A stretch of 64,000 bases of DNA, from the NCBI GenBank assembly GCA_016717325.1, contig JADKFV010000018.1, positions 1 to 64,000 of the forward strand. The letters are read 5' to 3'. Each line of letters starts with the position of its first letter. Within the stretch, counting starts at the first letter, position 1. Positions 54,369 to 63,859 of the stretch are shown here, one piece after another. Below the pieces are notes generated by a model. That model was not told where the DNA came from and ran no database searches. It saw only the letters and a list, made by a program, of their open reading frames with translations. The translations under genes were made by a program, and so were the position numbers. This stretch comes from Bacteroidota bacterium. GTDB lineage: Bacteria; Bacteroidota; Bacteroidia; AKYH767-A; OLB10.

Positions 54369-55373
54369 ATGCGAAATGCAAAGTACTTATTAAGTTTATT
54401 TCCCGGCATAGTTACATTGCTTGGTAATGCAGCAGGTGGCTGGTGGGTTTGCAGCAATATTATTTTTTCGCTTGTAGTGCTTGCCATTGCTGAATCATTC
54501 ACCGGAGAAAATACCGACAACAATTTTGAAGAGTCATCATCGTTGCCCGATATGATTTTATATGCACATGTTGTGTTGCAAACCTTATGCTTAAGCACAC
54601 TTTTTTATGCCATTAAATTTTATCAGCTAAGCAACGTACAGATACTTTTGGCTGCATTGTCCACAGGAATACATTCGGGTTCGAGTGCAATTATTATAGC
54701 GCATGAATTAATACATCGTAAAGAAAAACATTTTCAATATTTGGGAAAATTCCTTTTGCTCACAAGCGGCAATATTTATTTTTATGTCAATCATCTTCGT
54801 GTACATCACAAGTGGGTAGGCACCATGCGCGACCCGGCAACTTCACGATTGGGAGAAAATGTTTACAAATTTTTTATTCGTTCAGCATCGCAACAAATTG
54901 TAAGCTCTTATAAAATTGAACAAGCCCGTATTAAAAAACAAAATAAATCGTTTATCTATAATTATGTGGTTTGGAATTCTTTTATGGTTGTAGTTATAAT
55001 AGCAATGCTATTTGTTTTTATTTCCTGGAAAGCCGCTGTTGCATTTTTAATACAAATGTTGTTGGCGAATTTTTTACTCGAATATGTAAACTACATTGAA
55101 CACTATGGTTTAGTGCGAAAAGAAGATGAACGTGTGCGCGAAATGCACTCATGGCAAAGCGATAAAGTGGTGAGCCGATTTTTTCTTGTCGATTTATCGC
55201 GCCATGCCGACCATCATTATTTTGCATCGAAACATTATCATACATTACAAACTTACGATAACAGTCCCAAACTTCCGGGAGGATATGTACAAATGATATA
55301 CTATGCACTCATTCCACCAATATGGTTTGGGGCTACGCATAAAATATTACGGGCACAGGGATACATTGATTAA
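54369..55373 (+). CDS. AlkB-like membrane fatty-acyl/alkane hydroxylase
   Basis: A 334-residue integral-membrane diiron enzyme of the alkane monooxygenase (AlkB) / fatty acid hydroxylase group. The histidine boxes are intact: HELIHRKE (HExxH, ~117), HLRVHHKWVGTMRDPATS (HxxxHH, ~146), and HADHHYFASKHYHTL with LPGGY (~280). NYIEHYGLVR matches the signature NYxEHYGL of AlkB proteins. With six hydrophobic helices it should insert oxygen into an alkyl or acyl chain; the substrate is not known. AlkB enzymes need rubredoxin and a reductase, neither of which is adjacent. The gene follows the thioredoxin-like protein by 17 bases. Confidence 0.92.
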   Translation: MRNAKYLLSLFPGIVTLLGNAAGGWWVCSNIIFSLVVLAIAESFTGENTDNNFEESSSLPDMILYAHVVLQTLCLSTLFYAIKFYQLSNVQILLAALSTGIHSGSSAIIIAHELIHRKEKHFQYLGKFLLLTSGNIYFYVNHLRVHHKWVGTMRDPATSRLGENVYKFFIRSASQQIVSSYKIEQARIKKQNKSFIYNYVVWNSFMVVVIIAMLFVFISWKAAVAFLIQMLLANFLLEYVNYIEHYGLVRKEDERVREMHSWQSDKVVSRFFLVDLSRHADHHYFASKHYHTLQTYDNSPKLPGGYVQMIYYALIPPIWFGATHKILRAQGYID

Positions 55374-55392
55374 AAAATTAATTTCAAAAAAA

Positions 55393-56199
55393 ATGATAAA
55401 AAAAATTGTTTTCATTTCTATGCTTGGTGCTGCAATAATGTCGTGCAGCAAAGTGCCTATCAGCAACCGTAAGCAAATGAATCTCATTCCCGAGTCGCAA
55501 CTCACTGCACTTAGCTTAACCGAATACCGCGATTTTTTATCTAAAGCCAAGGTTGTACCATCATCCGATGCCAATGCGCAATTGGTAAAAAGTGTAGGAC
55601 AAAAAATTTCATCGGCCACAACAAGATTTATGACCCAAAATAAAATGGCTGAACGTGTAAAAGGTTACAATTGGGAATTCAATTTAGTTGATGATAAAAA
55701 TATAAATGCCTTTTGCATGCCTGGTGGCAAGGTGGTAGTGTTTACAGGATTGTTACCGGTTACAAAAGACGAATCATCGTTGGCATTTGTAATGGGTCAC
55801 GAAGTAGCACATGCCGTAGCTCGCCATGGAAACGAGCGCGTAAGTCAAGGCCTTGTTGCTCAAATGGGCGGTATTGCACTCGATGTAGCAATGTCGCAAA
55901 AAAATGCACAAACTCGTGTTTTGGTTCAACAGGCTTATGGCATGGGTGTTACGGTAGGTGGAATTTTACCTTTCTCGCGATTGCACGAAAGCGAAGCCGA
56001 TAAATTAGGAATGGTGTTTATGGCCATGGCCGGTTACGATCCAAGTAAATCGTCCGAGTTGTGGGCACGCATGTCGGCTGCAAGCGGAGGTGGCAAACCA
56101 CCGGAATTTTTGAGTACTCATCCAAGTGATGCAAAACGCATGGCCGAAATGAAAAAGTTTTTGCCTCAGGCTATGAAATATTACACAGCTAAAAAATAA
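55393..56199 (+). CDS. M48-family metallopeptidase lipoprotein
   Basis: A 268-residue lipoprotein: lipobox in AAIMSCSKVP, a helical propeptide, then the catalytic zinc motif HEVAHAVARHG (~137-147) preceded by VMGH. The third ligand region ESEADKLGMVFMAMAGYD is present, and the C-terminal end is PPEFLSTHPSDAKRMAEM, typical of BepA/LoiP-like M48 members. The ATG at 55393 is chosen over one 30 codons upstream because it opens a perfect lipobox signal; the upstream start would overlap alkB. It likely performs quality control of outer-membrane proteins in the periplasm. It has a terminator at 56243. Confidence 0.94.
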   Translation: MIKKIVFISMLGAAIMSCSKVPISNRKQMNLIPESQLTALSLTEYRDFLSKAKVVPSSDANAQLVKSVGQKISSATTRFMTQNKMAERVKGYNWEFNLVDDKNINAFCMPGGKVVVFTGLLPVTKDESSLAFVMGHEVAHAVARHGNERVSQGLVAQMGGIALDVAMSQKNAQTRVLVQQAYGMGVTVGGILPFSRLHESEADKLGMVFMAMAGYDPSKSSELWARMSAASGGGKPPEFLSTHPSDAKRMAEMKKFLPQAMKYYTAKK

Positions 56200-56242
56200 A
56201 TGGTTTGAGTTTTTTTCACAATCTCTATTAAATTATAAAAAC

Positions 56243-56269
56243 CCGAAACAAAAGTTTCGGTTTTTTTTT
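56243..56269 (+). terminator. Terminator after the M48 gene
   Basis: A 7-bp stem (CCGAAAC 56243-56249 with GTTTCGG 56254-56260), an AAAA loop and nine Ts (56261-56269), 44 bases after the stop codon. A textbook intrinsic terminator. Confidence 0.9.
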
Positions 56270-56329
56270 GATGTTTGCATTGGCGCAAAATAATTTACAC
56301 TTTTGCACATCAAAAAAATATAAAAACAT

Positions 56330-58009
56330 ATGAAGCAGTTAATAGAGTGTGTACCAAATTTTAGTGAGGGAAATAATTTAGAAATAATAAATCAGATTAC
56401 CGATGCCATTGCGTCAGTTGAAGGAATAAAACTTTTGAATGTAGATCCAGGCAAGGCCACCAATCGTACGGTAGTAACATTTGTTGGCGAGCCGCAAGCC
56501 GCTACCGAAGCAGCTTTCAGAGGTATAAGCAAAGCTGCCGAATTAATAGATATGACACAGCACAAAGGCGAACATCCCCGCATGGGCGCAACAGATGTGT
56601 GTCCTTTTATTCCGGTGGCAAATATTACCATGGAAGAAACAGCAGCATGGAGCAAAAAATTGGCAGAGCGTGTTGGTGCAGAATTATCTATACCGGTTTA
56701 TCTATACGAAGAATCGCAAAGTGATAAATCGCGAAGCAATCTATCGGTAATACGTGCAGGTGAATACGAAGGCTTTGCAAAAAAAATAGTACAACCCGAA
56801 TGGAAGCCCGATTTTGGCCCATCACAATTTCCGGCAAAGCATGGCGCTACTGTTATGGGTGCGCGCGATTTTCTGATTGCTTATAATGTGAATATAAATT
56901 CGAAATCGGTAAAGCGTGCAAACTCCATTGCATTTGATATTCGCGAAGCAGGGCGAATTAAGAAAGATGAAAATGGAAAAAATATAATTGATGCGAATGG
57001 TAATGAAGTGCGCATACCGGGAAAATTGAAAGGTGTAAAAGCAATTGGTTGGTACATTGAAGAATATGGCGTGGCGCAAGTTTCCATCAACATTACGCAA
57101 TTTAAAGATACTCCATTGCATATAGTTTTCGATGAATGTTGTAATAGTGCATATGCCCGTGGCTACCGTGTTACCGGAAGCGAAATGGTAGGGCTTGTGC
57201 CACTTTCGGCAATGATAGATGCAGGGAAATATTTTCTCGAAAAGCAAAAATTATCATCGGGTGTGAGCGATGCTGAATTGATTCACATTGCTGTGAAATC
57301 GATGGGACTTGATGAGTTAGGACCATTTGATCCAAATAAAAAAATTATAGAATATGTGATGAATGAAGGCTTGCAGGGCCAACTTATAAAAATGGATCTC
57401 ACCAAATTTGCCGATGAAACAGCAAGCGAATCGCCTGCTCCCGGTGGTGGAAGCATTGCCGCTTATGCAGGTGCTTTGGGTGCATCTTTAGGAACCATGG
57501 TAGCAAATCTTTCGTCATCAAAATCAGGTTGGGAAACACGGTGGAAAGAATTTAGTAATTGGGCCAATAAAGGTCAAAAATTGAAGAATCAATTACTGGC
57601 ATTAGTGGACGAAGATACAAACGCCTTCAACGGAATCATGAATGCTTTTAAACTTCCTAAAAACACAGCCGAAGAAAAATCAACACGCACACAAGCCATT
57701 CAGGCTGCCACAAAATATGCCATGGATATACCTTTTAAAACAATGGAAGTTGCATACGAGTGTTTCGATCTTGTTGAATATATGGTAGCAAATGGAAATC
57801 CTAATTCCGTTACAGATGCCGCTGTTGGTGGGCTTTGTATTCGGACCGCTATTCTTGGTGCCGGATTAAATGTGAAGGTAAACGCTGCATCTTTCAAAGA
57901 TGAAAATTACAAAACAGAATTACTTGGCAAAGTAGATAAGCTGATTGCTGATACAGAAATTCGCGAAAAAGCTATGATGGAAAAAGTGAAAGCAGCAATA
58001 GAAAATTAA
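56330..58009 (+). CDS. ftcD: Glutamate formimidoyltransferase / formimidoyltetrahydrofolate cyclodeaminase
   Basis: A 559-residue bifunctional FtcD. The N-terminal transferase (1-~330; CVPNFSEGNN, KGEHPRMGATDVCPFIP, KHGATVMGARDFLIAYNVN) moves the formimino group from formimino-glutamate to tetrahydrofolate. The C-terminal cyclodeaminase (~345-559; ASESPAPGGGSIAAYAGALGASLG, AMNAFKLP) releases ammonia and forms 5,10-methenyl-THF. This is the last step of the histidine degradation route using FtcD; HutI upstream in the window makes its substrate. It is 130 bases downstream of the M48 gene and convergent with the LysM gene, 9 bases away. Confidence 0.96.
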   Translation: MKQLIECVPNFSEGNNLEIINQITDAIASVEGIKLLNVDPGKATNRTVVTFVGEPQAATEAAFRGISKAAELIDMTQHKGEHPRMGATDVCPFIPVANITMEETAAWSKKLAERVGAELSIPVYLYEESQSDKSRSNLSVIRAGEYEGFAKKIVQPEWKPDFGPSQFPAKHGATVMGARDFLIAYNVNINSKSVKRANSIAFDIREAGRIKKDENGKNIIDANGNEVRIPGKLKGVKAIGWYIEEYGVAQVSINITQFKDTPLHIVFDECCNSAYARGYRVTGSEMVGLVPLSAMIDAGKYFLEKQKLSSGVSDAELIHIAVKSMGLDELGPFDPNKKIIEYVMNEGLQGQLIKMDLTKFADETASESPAPGGGSIAAYAGALGASLGTMVANLSSSKSGWETRWKEFSNWANKGQKLKNQLLALVDEDTNAFNGIMNAFKLPKNTAEEKSTRTQAIQAATKYAMDIPFKTMEVAYECFDLVEYMVANGNPNSVTDAAVGGLCIRTAILGAGLNVKVNAASFKDENYKTELLGKVDKLIADTEIREKAMMEKVKAAIEN

Positions 58010-58018
58010 CTTAGAAAA

Positions 58019-58933
58019 TTATCGGCCTTCGATAAGAGAGTAAGAAATGTCGGCTTGAAACCGATTGTCAAGCACGCCTAATTTATTTGCTGCCGCTTGC
58101 GATAATTTTATCACCAGATTATTATTGTCGCCAGTGTTTGGTAATTTACCAATCACTTTTACAAACACGAATTTATTGTTCATTCTGTTTGTTACTTTCA
58201 TTATGGTACCATTTGGAGCGCTGCGATGCAATGCAAAATATTTATTTGGATTTAAATCGGCATCGTTTACCCATGCAGCTTCGCCACTTTCTTTAACTTG
58301 ACTTATTTCTTTTGGCGTTGCTTCTTCAGTTTTGGGTTTCTCTTCTGTCTTTTCAGGAGTAACAGGTTTTGTTCCATTTATATCCTGCGATTTTTTCATC
58401 TCTTCTTTTGCACGGTCTTCTTCGAATTTTGCTTTTGCACCACGCGATAAAAATATTTTCTGTCCTACATTTATTGTGTTGTCACCCAGTGAATTTATTT
58501 GCTGCACCTGATCAACCGTCATGCCATATTTTCGTGCTATAGCCGAAATGGTTTCGCCTTGCTCCACAACATGATAGTTTGGAATGGCAGCCTTGGGCGT
58601 AGTTGCTTCCTCAACTTTAGCAGGTTTTGTTTCTTTTACTGGAGTAGTAACTTTTGGTTTTGGGGTTTCTGCTACTACCGGTGCATCGCCCATCGGAATT
58701 TTTACTTTTTGTCCCAGTTTCAGCGTTTGTATGTTACCATTTGCAGCAATTATTTTTGCTGGCGACATACTGTACTTACGTCCGAGCGCATAAATAGTTT
58801 CACCTGCTGCTACAGTATGCAATTTGAATTTTTTGCCATTTTCTACAACAATTCCATCCCCCCCATTTTGACTATAAGATGTAGAAATAGTCAACGAAAA
58901 AAATGCAAATAAACAGATGATTATGTACTTCAT
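58019..58933 (-). CDS. Secreted LysM-domain protein with C-terminal DPBB-like domain
   Basis: A 304-residue exported protein: signal peptide (ending STSYSQ), two LysM domains (~35-82, HTVAAGETIYALGRKYSMSPAKII; ~118-162, HVVEQGETISAIARKYGMTVDQV), separated by a low-complexity Pro/Thr/Lys linker. A further Lys/Glu-rich linker follows, then a C-terminal domain (~210-304, KYFALHRSAPNGTIMKVTNRMNNKFVFVKVIGKLP) resembling the double-psi beta barrel of RlpA. LysM domains hold it on peptidoglycan. RlpA-like barrels can cut or bind bare glycan strands, but the catalytic Asp is not clear here. Convergent with ftcD. Confidence 0.9.
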   Translation of the reverse strand: MKYIIICLFAFFSLTISTSYSQNGGDGIVVENGKKFKLHTVAAGETIYALGRKYSMSPAKIIAANGNIQTLKLGQKVKIPMGDAPVVAETPKPKVTTPVKETKPAKVEEATTPKAAIPNYHVVEQGETISAIARKYGMTVDQVQQINSLGDNTINVGQKIFLSRGAKAKFEEDRAKEEMKKSQDINGTKPVTPEKTEEKPKTEEATPKEISQVKESGEAAWVNDADLNPNKYFALHRSAPNGTIMKVTNRMNNKFVFVKVIGKLPNTGDNNNLVIKLSQAAANKLGVLDNRFQADISYSLIEGR

Positions 58934-59096
58934 ATTTTACCTTTTTTGGTAGAGCAAAAATAAACGATGGTGAAACACTATTTCAGTTATTTGTATTAGT
59001 TTTGAACACGTGTTTTAACATGCTATTGTTAGAAACTCTTTATCAGATTAAATGTTGTTTTGTTTGTCACTTTCTTAAATGCCGTCAATTTAAATA

Positions 59097-60460
59097 ATGA
59101 ATACTATTATCACGTTCTTGAACAGAAAAAGTAATTTACTTGTTGCAATTTTTTTTCTCCTGGCTTCCCAAATATTTTCACAGGGCAAGCAAAACTTTGT
59201 AGTGTTCGATATTAAGGATGAGATAAACCCGCGCATGGTGCGCTTTACACAAGAAGCATTCAAACTTGCAAATGCAAAAAAGGCAACACATGTTATCATC
59301 CACATAAATACGTATGGCGGTATGGTAGATGCTGCCGATTCTATCCGCAATATTATTCTCGATTCAAAAGTTCCGGTTATAGCATTTGTAAATGAAAACG
59401 CTGCAAGTGCCGGGGCGCTCATTGCAATATCGTGCAACAAAATATATATGAGTAAAGGTGCAAGCATGGGCGCAGCAAGTGTGGTAAATGAGCAAGGTGA
59501 AATAATGCCCGATAAATACCAAAGTTATATGCGTGCCAAAATGCGCGCTACTGCCGAAAGCCGCGGCCGCGATCCACGAATAGCTGAGGCAATGGTAGAC
59601 TCCCGTATTTATATTGAAGGTGTAAACGATTCGGGCAAGGTGCTTACATTTACAACAAGCGAAGCTATTAAAAATAAATATTGCGATGGCGAAGTGCAAA
59701 CCCTAAATGAGTTATTTAAAATTGAAAAGTTAGATGAAATAAATGCTGTGCGATTTCAACCCACCTGGATCGACAATGTTCTTGGGTTTTTACTCAACCC
59801 TGCTGTTAGTGGCATTTTAATTTTAATAATGCTTGGTGGATTATACTACGAGATGCAGGCCCCGGAATTGGTTTTCCATTGGCCGCAGCGGTTATTGCCG
59901 CAGTATTATATTTTGCACCACATTATATTGAAGGATTAGCAGCGCATTGGGAAATACTTATTTTTATTGCCGGCATAATTTTAATAGGCCTCGAAATATT
60001 TGTTTTTCCCGGTTTTGGCGTTACCGGCATTTCGGGAATTATTCTCGTTGTTATTTCCTTAGCGCTTAGTTTACTCAATAATGTCGGTTTCGATTTTACC
60101 TTCACTCCTACTATTTCTATTCTGCAATCGTTTGCCACTGTTATAGCTGCAATGGTTATAGGTATATTCTTTTTTATTTTTACCGGCAAGGGTATCATGC
60201 ATTCTAATGTATTTAAAAAAATGGTATTGGTCGATTCACAACAAAGTGATCATGGTTTCAACGCAGCGCCCGATGAACATGTGACTGATTATGTTGGACA
60301 ACAGGGCAAAACACTTACTATACTCAGGCCATCGGGCAAAATAGTGGTAAACAATGCAATACTAAATGCCACAGCCGAAAATAGTTATATTGAGCACGAT
60401 ACCGCAATTATTGTGTCGCGGTACGAAAATGGTACTTACTGGGTACGTATACAAGTATAG
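59097..60460 (+). CDS. NfeD-family membrane serine protease (frameshifted)
   Basis: A 454-residue protein when one missing G at 59864-59865 is restored (CCCCGGAATT to CCCCGGGAATT). The first part has a signal peptide (ending IFSQ), then a ClpP-like domain with a catalytic Ser in NENAASAGALIAISCNKIYMS and Lys further on. The second part continues APGIGFPLAAAVIAAVLYF, giving three or four membrane helices and a C-terminal beta-rich NfeD domain (~375-454; GKIVVNNAILNATAENSYIEHDTAIIVSRYENGTYWVRIQV). NfeD proteins cleave or chaperone stomatin-like membrane partners. It does not overlap a neighbour. Full domain order confirms that the two frames belong to one gene. Confidence 0.9.
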
Positions 60461-60524
60461 TTGTGTTATACAGTATCAGATTAAAAATAAACTGCATCTG
60501 TATTGGTGTTTTGTAAAAATAATT

Positions 60525-60532
60525 TACGTTTG
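60525..60532 (+). promoter_or_regulatory. Candidate -7 box of pdhB
   Basis: TACGTTTG fits TAnnTTTG exactly. A TTGG at 60503-60506, 18 bases upstream, is a possible -33 element. The ATG lies 17 bases downstream, so the leader would be short. Confidence 0.45.
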
Positions 60533-60549
60533 TAAAAAAAATATTTCGA

Positions 60550-61533
60550 ATGAGAGAAGTACAATTTAGAGAAGCCCTGCGCGAAGCAATAAACGAAGAG
60601 ATGCGTGCCGATGAGCGTGTGTTTCTTATGGGCGAAGAAGTAGCAGAATATAATGGCGCATACAAAGTGTCGCAAGGCATGCTTGCCGAATTTGGACCAA
60701 AACGTATAATTGACACACCCATTGCTGAGCTTGGCTTTGCTGGCATTGGTGTAGGTGCTGCTATGAATGGATTGCGCCCGGTGATAGAATTTATGACCTT
60801 CAATTTTTCGCTTGTTGCCATCGATCAGGTTATTAATAGTGCAGCAAAAATGATGAGCATGAGTGGCGGGCAATTTACAGTTCCAATAGTTTTTCGCGGA
60901 CCTACGGCAAGTGCCGGTATGTTGAGTTCGCAGCATTCGCAGGCATTCGAAAGTTGGTATGCCAACTGCCCGGGCTTAAAAGTAATAGTACCCTCCAATC
61001 CGGCCGATGCCAAGGGTTTGCTAAAAGCTGCCATACGCGATAACGATCCGGTAATTTTTATGGAAAGCGAACAAATGTATGGCGACAAAGGAATGATTCC
61101 CGATGGCGAATATATTATGCCAATTGGTGTTGCCGATACTATTCGCAACGGTAAAGATGTTACCCTGGTTTCGTTTGGTAAAATGATGAAAGTGGTGAGC
61201 AAGGCTGCCGAAGAATTATCGCAAATGGGTATCGATGCCGAAGTGATTGATATGCGCACCGTGCGACCATTAGATTATCCCACTGTTATCAATTCTGTAA
61301 AAAAAACTAACCGGCTTGTAATAATTGAAGAGAGCTGGCCGCTTGCAAATATTGCCACCGAAATTGCATTCAAAGTACAACGCGAAGCATTCGATTTTCT
61401 CGATGCACCAGTGTTACGTGTTACAGGTGCCGATGTTCCTTTGCCTTATGCCCCTACCCTTATTGAAGCGTACCTTCCAAATGTATCACGCATAGTAAAA
61501 GCCGTAAAGGATGTGATGTATATTGTGAAGTAG
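60550..61533 (+). CDS. pdhB: Pyruvate dehydrogenase E1 component, beta subunit
   Basis: A 327-residue E1-beta subunit; with the alpha subunit it decarboxylates pyruvate on thiamine diphosphate and passes acetyl groups to the E2 core. Family marks: MREVQFREALREAINEEMRADERVFLMGEEVAEYNGAYKVSQG (split through ~1-43), DTPIAELGFAGIGVGAAMNGLRPVIEFMTFNF, VFRGPTASAGMLSSQHSQ, VIVPSNPADAKGLLKAAIRDNDPVIFMES and the C-terminal VTGADVPLPYAPTLIEAYLPN. A close relative (acetoin or branched-chain dehydrogenase beta) is possible, but AELGFAGIGVGAAMNGLRPVIEFM fits PdhB best. No pdhA is adjacent. Confidence 0.94.
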   Translation: MREVQFREALREAINEEMRADERVFLMGEEVAEYNGAYKVSQGMLAEFGPKRIIDTPIAELGFAGIGVGAAMNGLRPVIEFMTFNFSLVAIDQVINSAAKMMSMSGGQFTVPIVFRGPTASAGMLSSQHSQAFESWYANCPGLKVIVPSNPADAKGLLKAAIRDNDPVIFMESEQMYGDKGMIPDGEYIMPIGVADTIRNGKDVTLVSFGKMMKVVSKAAEELSQMGIDAEVIDMRTVRPLDYPTVINSVKKTNRLVIIEESWPLANIATEIAFKVQREAFDFLDAPVLRVTGADVPLPYAPTLIEAYLPNVSRIVKAVKDVMYIVK

Positions 61534-61586
61534 TTATTGGTTGTTAGTTATTAGGTTATTGGGTTATTGGGTTATTGGTTATTTTG
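61533..61586. repeat. Short GGTTATTGG tandem repeats
   Basis: Directly after the pdhB stop: GTTATTGGTTGTTAG, then GGTTATTGGGTTATTGG and GGTTATTGGTTATT, a unit of about 9 bases repeated four to five times. No ORF. Confidence 0.75.
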
Positions 61587-61722
61587 TTAGTGCGTCAGTT
61601 TTCGAAATGATATAATCACTAATGCGATCATAACGAGTGAACAATCAATTTTTGTGACTTTTTCAGGAATTGATTTTTTTTGATTTTCCATATTTTCTCT
61701 TTACAATTGAGAAAAATTAATA

Positions 61723-62682
61723 ATGGTAAATTTTAAAAAGATATTTTTAATTACACTTTGTTCAATTTTTTTGAATACAGTTTACGCCCAAACAGATTCT
61801 TTAAAATTGGATATTCTTGACAGTACTATTATAACCAGTCCCGAATTTTATGAATTGCATGTTACTATTATTGATGTTAATACCATCAACCCCAACGTAA
61901 GTCTTTTAGGTTTAGGTTTTAATGGTGTGGTAAAAAAAATACATGCTAATGTTGAATTGAAATACGATGCTTCCAATACAAACTCGCGCAAAAACTTCCC
62001 GAATCTTTATTTCAATAATACAATTAGCCCACTTTATTATAAGGCTGGATTGTCGCTTGGAATTGCATTAAAACAAAGGCTCAAGCCGGGCATTGTTTTC
62101 CTGCCATTGTATTACGACAAGAAGTCGATTGGGTTATTAAAAACAACAAATAATATTAATCATACCGACTTATTAAATTTTGGAATCAATAACGAAGTTT
62201 TTATTGACCCAATGCAGTACAAGTCTCCAAAACTAACTGTATCGCCTCAAACTGGTAATCAATCATATTATTTTTTTGGTTATGCCATTAACAGATTGTG
62301 GTATGCTAATATTGGATACTCGCATGTTAAAAAAGGATATTATAAATACACACTTCCCAAATATGGCGTCAAGCAAAAAGATTTTTATACAATCTATACA
62401 ATAAACGCATTGGTTTTGATGAGAATTAAATACGAAAATCAATATCAACAATATCAAGATTATAATAATGGCGAAAAGAAATTGCTTGAAATGAGTTTGA
62501 ATGAATCACCAAGAAACTATTTTGGTTTTCAGGCGGGCATCCGGCATATTTCAGTATCGGGAGTTGGGGGTACTTATGGTTTAGGATTGAGTTATTTGCC
62601 GGGTATTAAATCAGATGTTTTTCGAAACACTACTTTTCAATTTCAAATTGGTTTCAGCTTATCAAAATTACTAACCCATTAA
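61723..62682 (+). CDS. Secreted beta-strand-rich protein, probable outer-membrane barrel
   Basis: A 319-residue protein with a signal peptide ending NTVYAQ. The rest is dominated by alternating hydrophobic/aromatic residues (YYKAGLSLGIALKQRLKPGIVFLPLYYD, YYFFGYAINRLWYANIGYSHV, GLGLSYLPGIKSDVF) and ends FQFQIGFSLSKLL, consistent with an outer-membrane barrel. No known family can be named. The following lipoprotein gene starts 10 bases after its stop, indicating a two-gene unit. Confidence 0.78.
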   Translation: MVNFKKIFLITLCSIFLNTVYAQTDSLKLDILDSTIITSPEFYELHVTIIDVNTINPNVSLLGLGFNGVVKKIHANVELKYDASNTNSRKNFPNLYFNNTISPLYYKAGLSLGIALKQRLKPGIVFLPLYYDKKSIGLLKTTNNINHTDLLNFGINNEVFIDPMQYKSPKLTVSPQTGNQSYYFFGYAINRLWYANIGYSHVKKGYYKYTLPKYGVKQKDFYTIYTINALVLMRIKYENQYQQYQDYNNGEKKLLEMSLNESPRNYFGFQAGIRHISVSGVGGTYGLGLSYLPGIKSDVFRNTTFQFQIGFSLSKLLTH

Positions 62683-62692
62683 TTTTTTTACA

Positions 62693-63815
62693 ATGAAAAA
62701 ATATTCCCGCCTTAAAATACTGTCTTTAATTGTTTTATCGCTATCATTTACAACATGCCGCATTCAAAAACGGCATTATCAACCCCGGTTATGAAATCAC
62801 CTTCCATACATTCAATACACCATCTAAAAAAATTGCAAACCTTCCGGATAAAAAAAAGATTTTAGTAAAAGAATTGAAGTCAATTGATTCTGTTGCCGGC
62901 AATCATTTTGTTGAAGAAAATTTCGCTACGATTAATTCAGCTAAAATTTCGGGTAACAGAAAAGTAATAAAAATCCCAACAGTGACACATCCAATTGTTG
63001 CACAAACAATTATTGAAAAACACAGTAAAGTTGAAACCGTTGAAATAGATAAAGTACAATCCGCAGATAATTCAAAAAACTACTTTTGGTATTTGTTCTC
63101 TTTGCTTTTAATACCACCTTTCATTTATTTAAAATTTGGCAAAACACATTTAAGCCGCATATCGATGTGGGCAACAACTCATAAAGCCAAAGCGCAATGG
63201 GCCTTAGCTATTTTGAAAACCTTGAGCGGAGTTGGCTCTTTATTTCTTGGAAAATTATTGTTTGATAATCATCTCTTGCTTAGCGAAAATTTTTTATACG
63301 GCACATTATTTTCTGGCGCAACAGCTTTGCTAATTTATCCCATCAATAACAATCGGCTAAAAATTTTTAGTTCCGGTTTTATCAAGTCAAAATTTTTGAT
63401 GACAATAACTGCCCTAAGCACAAGTTTATGTTTTGTATCGTTGGGAAATCTTACTATGCAAAACGAAAATTATATACCTCACGTTTCTCCGTGTGTCAAA
63501 TATGTAATGACAGGGAATGTTATCGAGAATAAAAGTAGTTTGCCGGCAAGTTTTGATAAAATGGAAATGGAAAAGAAAGATGAATCCAGTGTTCGCAAAG
63601 CGGCTAATTTTCTCCTCGTTCTGCTCATTCTAATGTTTCTTAGTGCGCTATCTACTTTAATACTTGCCTTATCATGCAGTTTAGCATGTAGCGGTATGGG
63701 TGAACTTGCACTTATAGTTTTATTAGTAGGAGGCCTTTTATTATTAATGATAACAATCGGCTTATTTAAATTATTTTTTAGAAAGAAAACTAAAATTATT
63801 TATACGCCTAAATAA
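62693..63815 (+). CDS. Lipoprotein with membrane helices, family unknown (frameshifted)
   Basis: Starting at the ATG at 62693 gives a lipoprotein signal (LSLIVLSLSFTTCRIQKRH) that stops after YQPRL. Removing one C from the run at 62783-62786 gives QPGYEITFHTF and a 373-residue protein. The mature chain has a Lys-rich region (~30-115), four or five hydrophobic segments from ~120 on (YFWYLFSLLLIPPFIYL, FLYGTLFSGATALLIYPI, NFLLVLLILMFLSALSTLILALSCSLAC) and a short basic tail. No named family is recognised. A lipid anchor plus several helices is unusual. It is probably co-transcribed with the barrel gene upstream. Confidence 0.72.
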
Positions 63816-63859
63816 AATAATTATACAAGCATTGTTTTTTTATTTGCTAAACTAACAAC

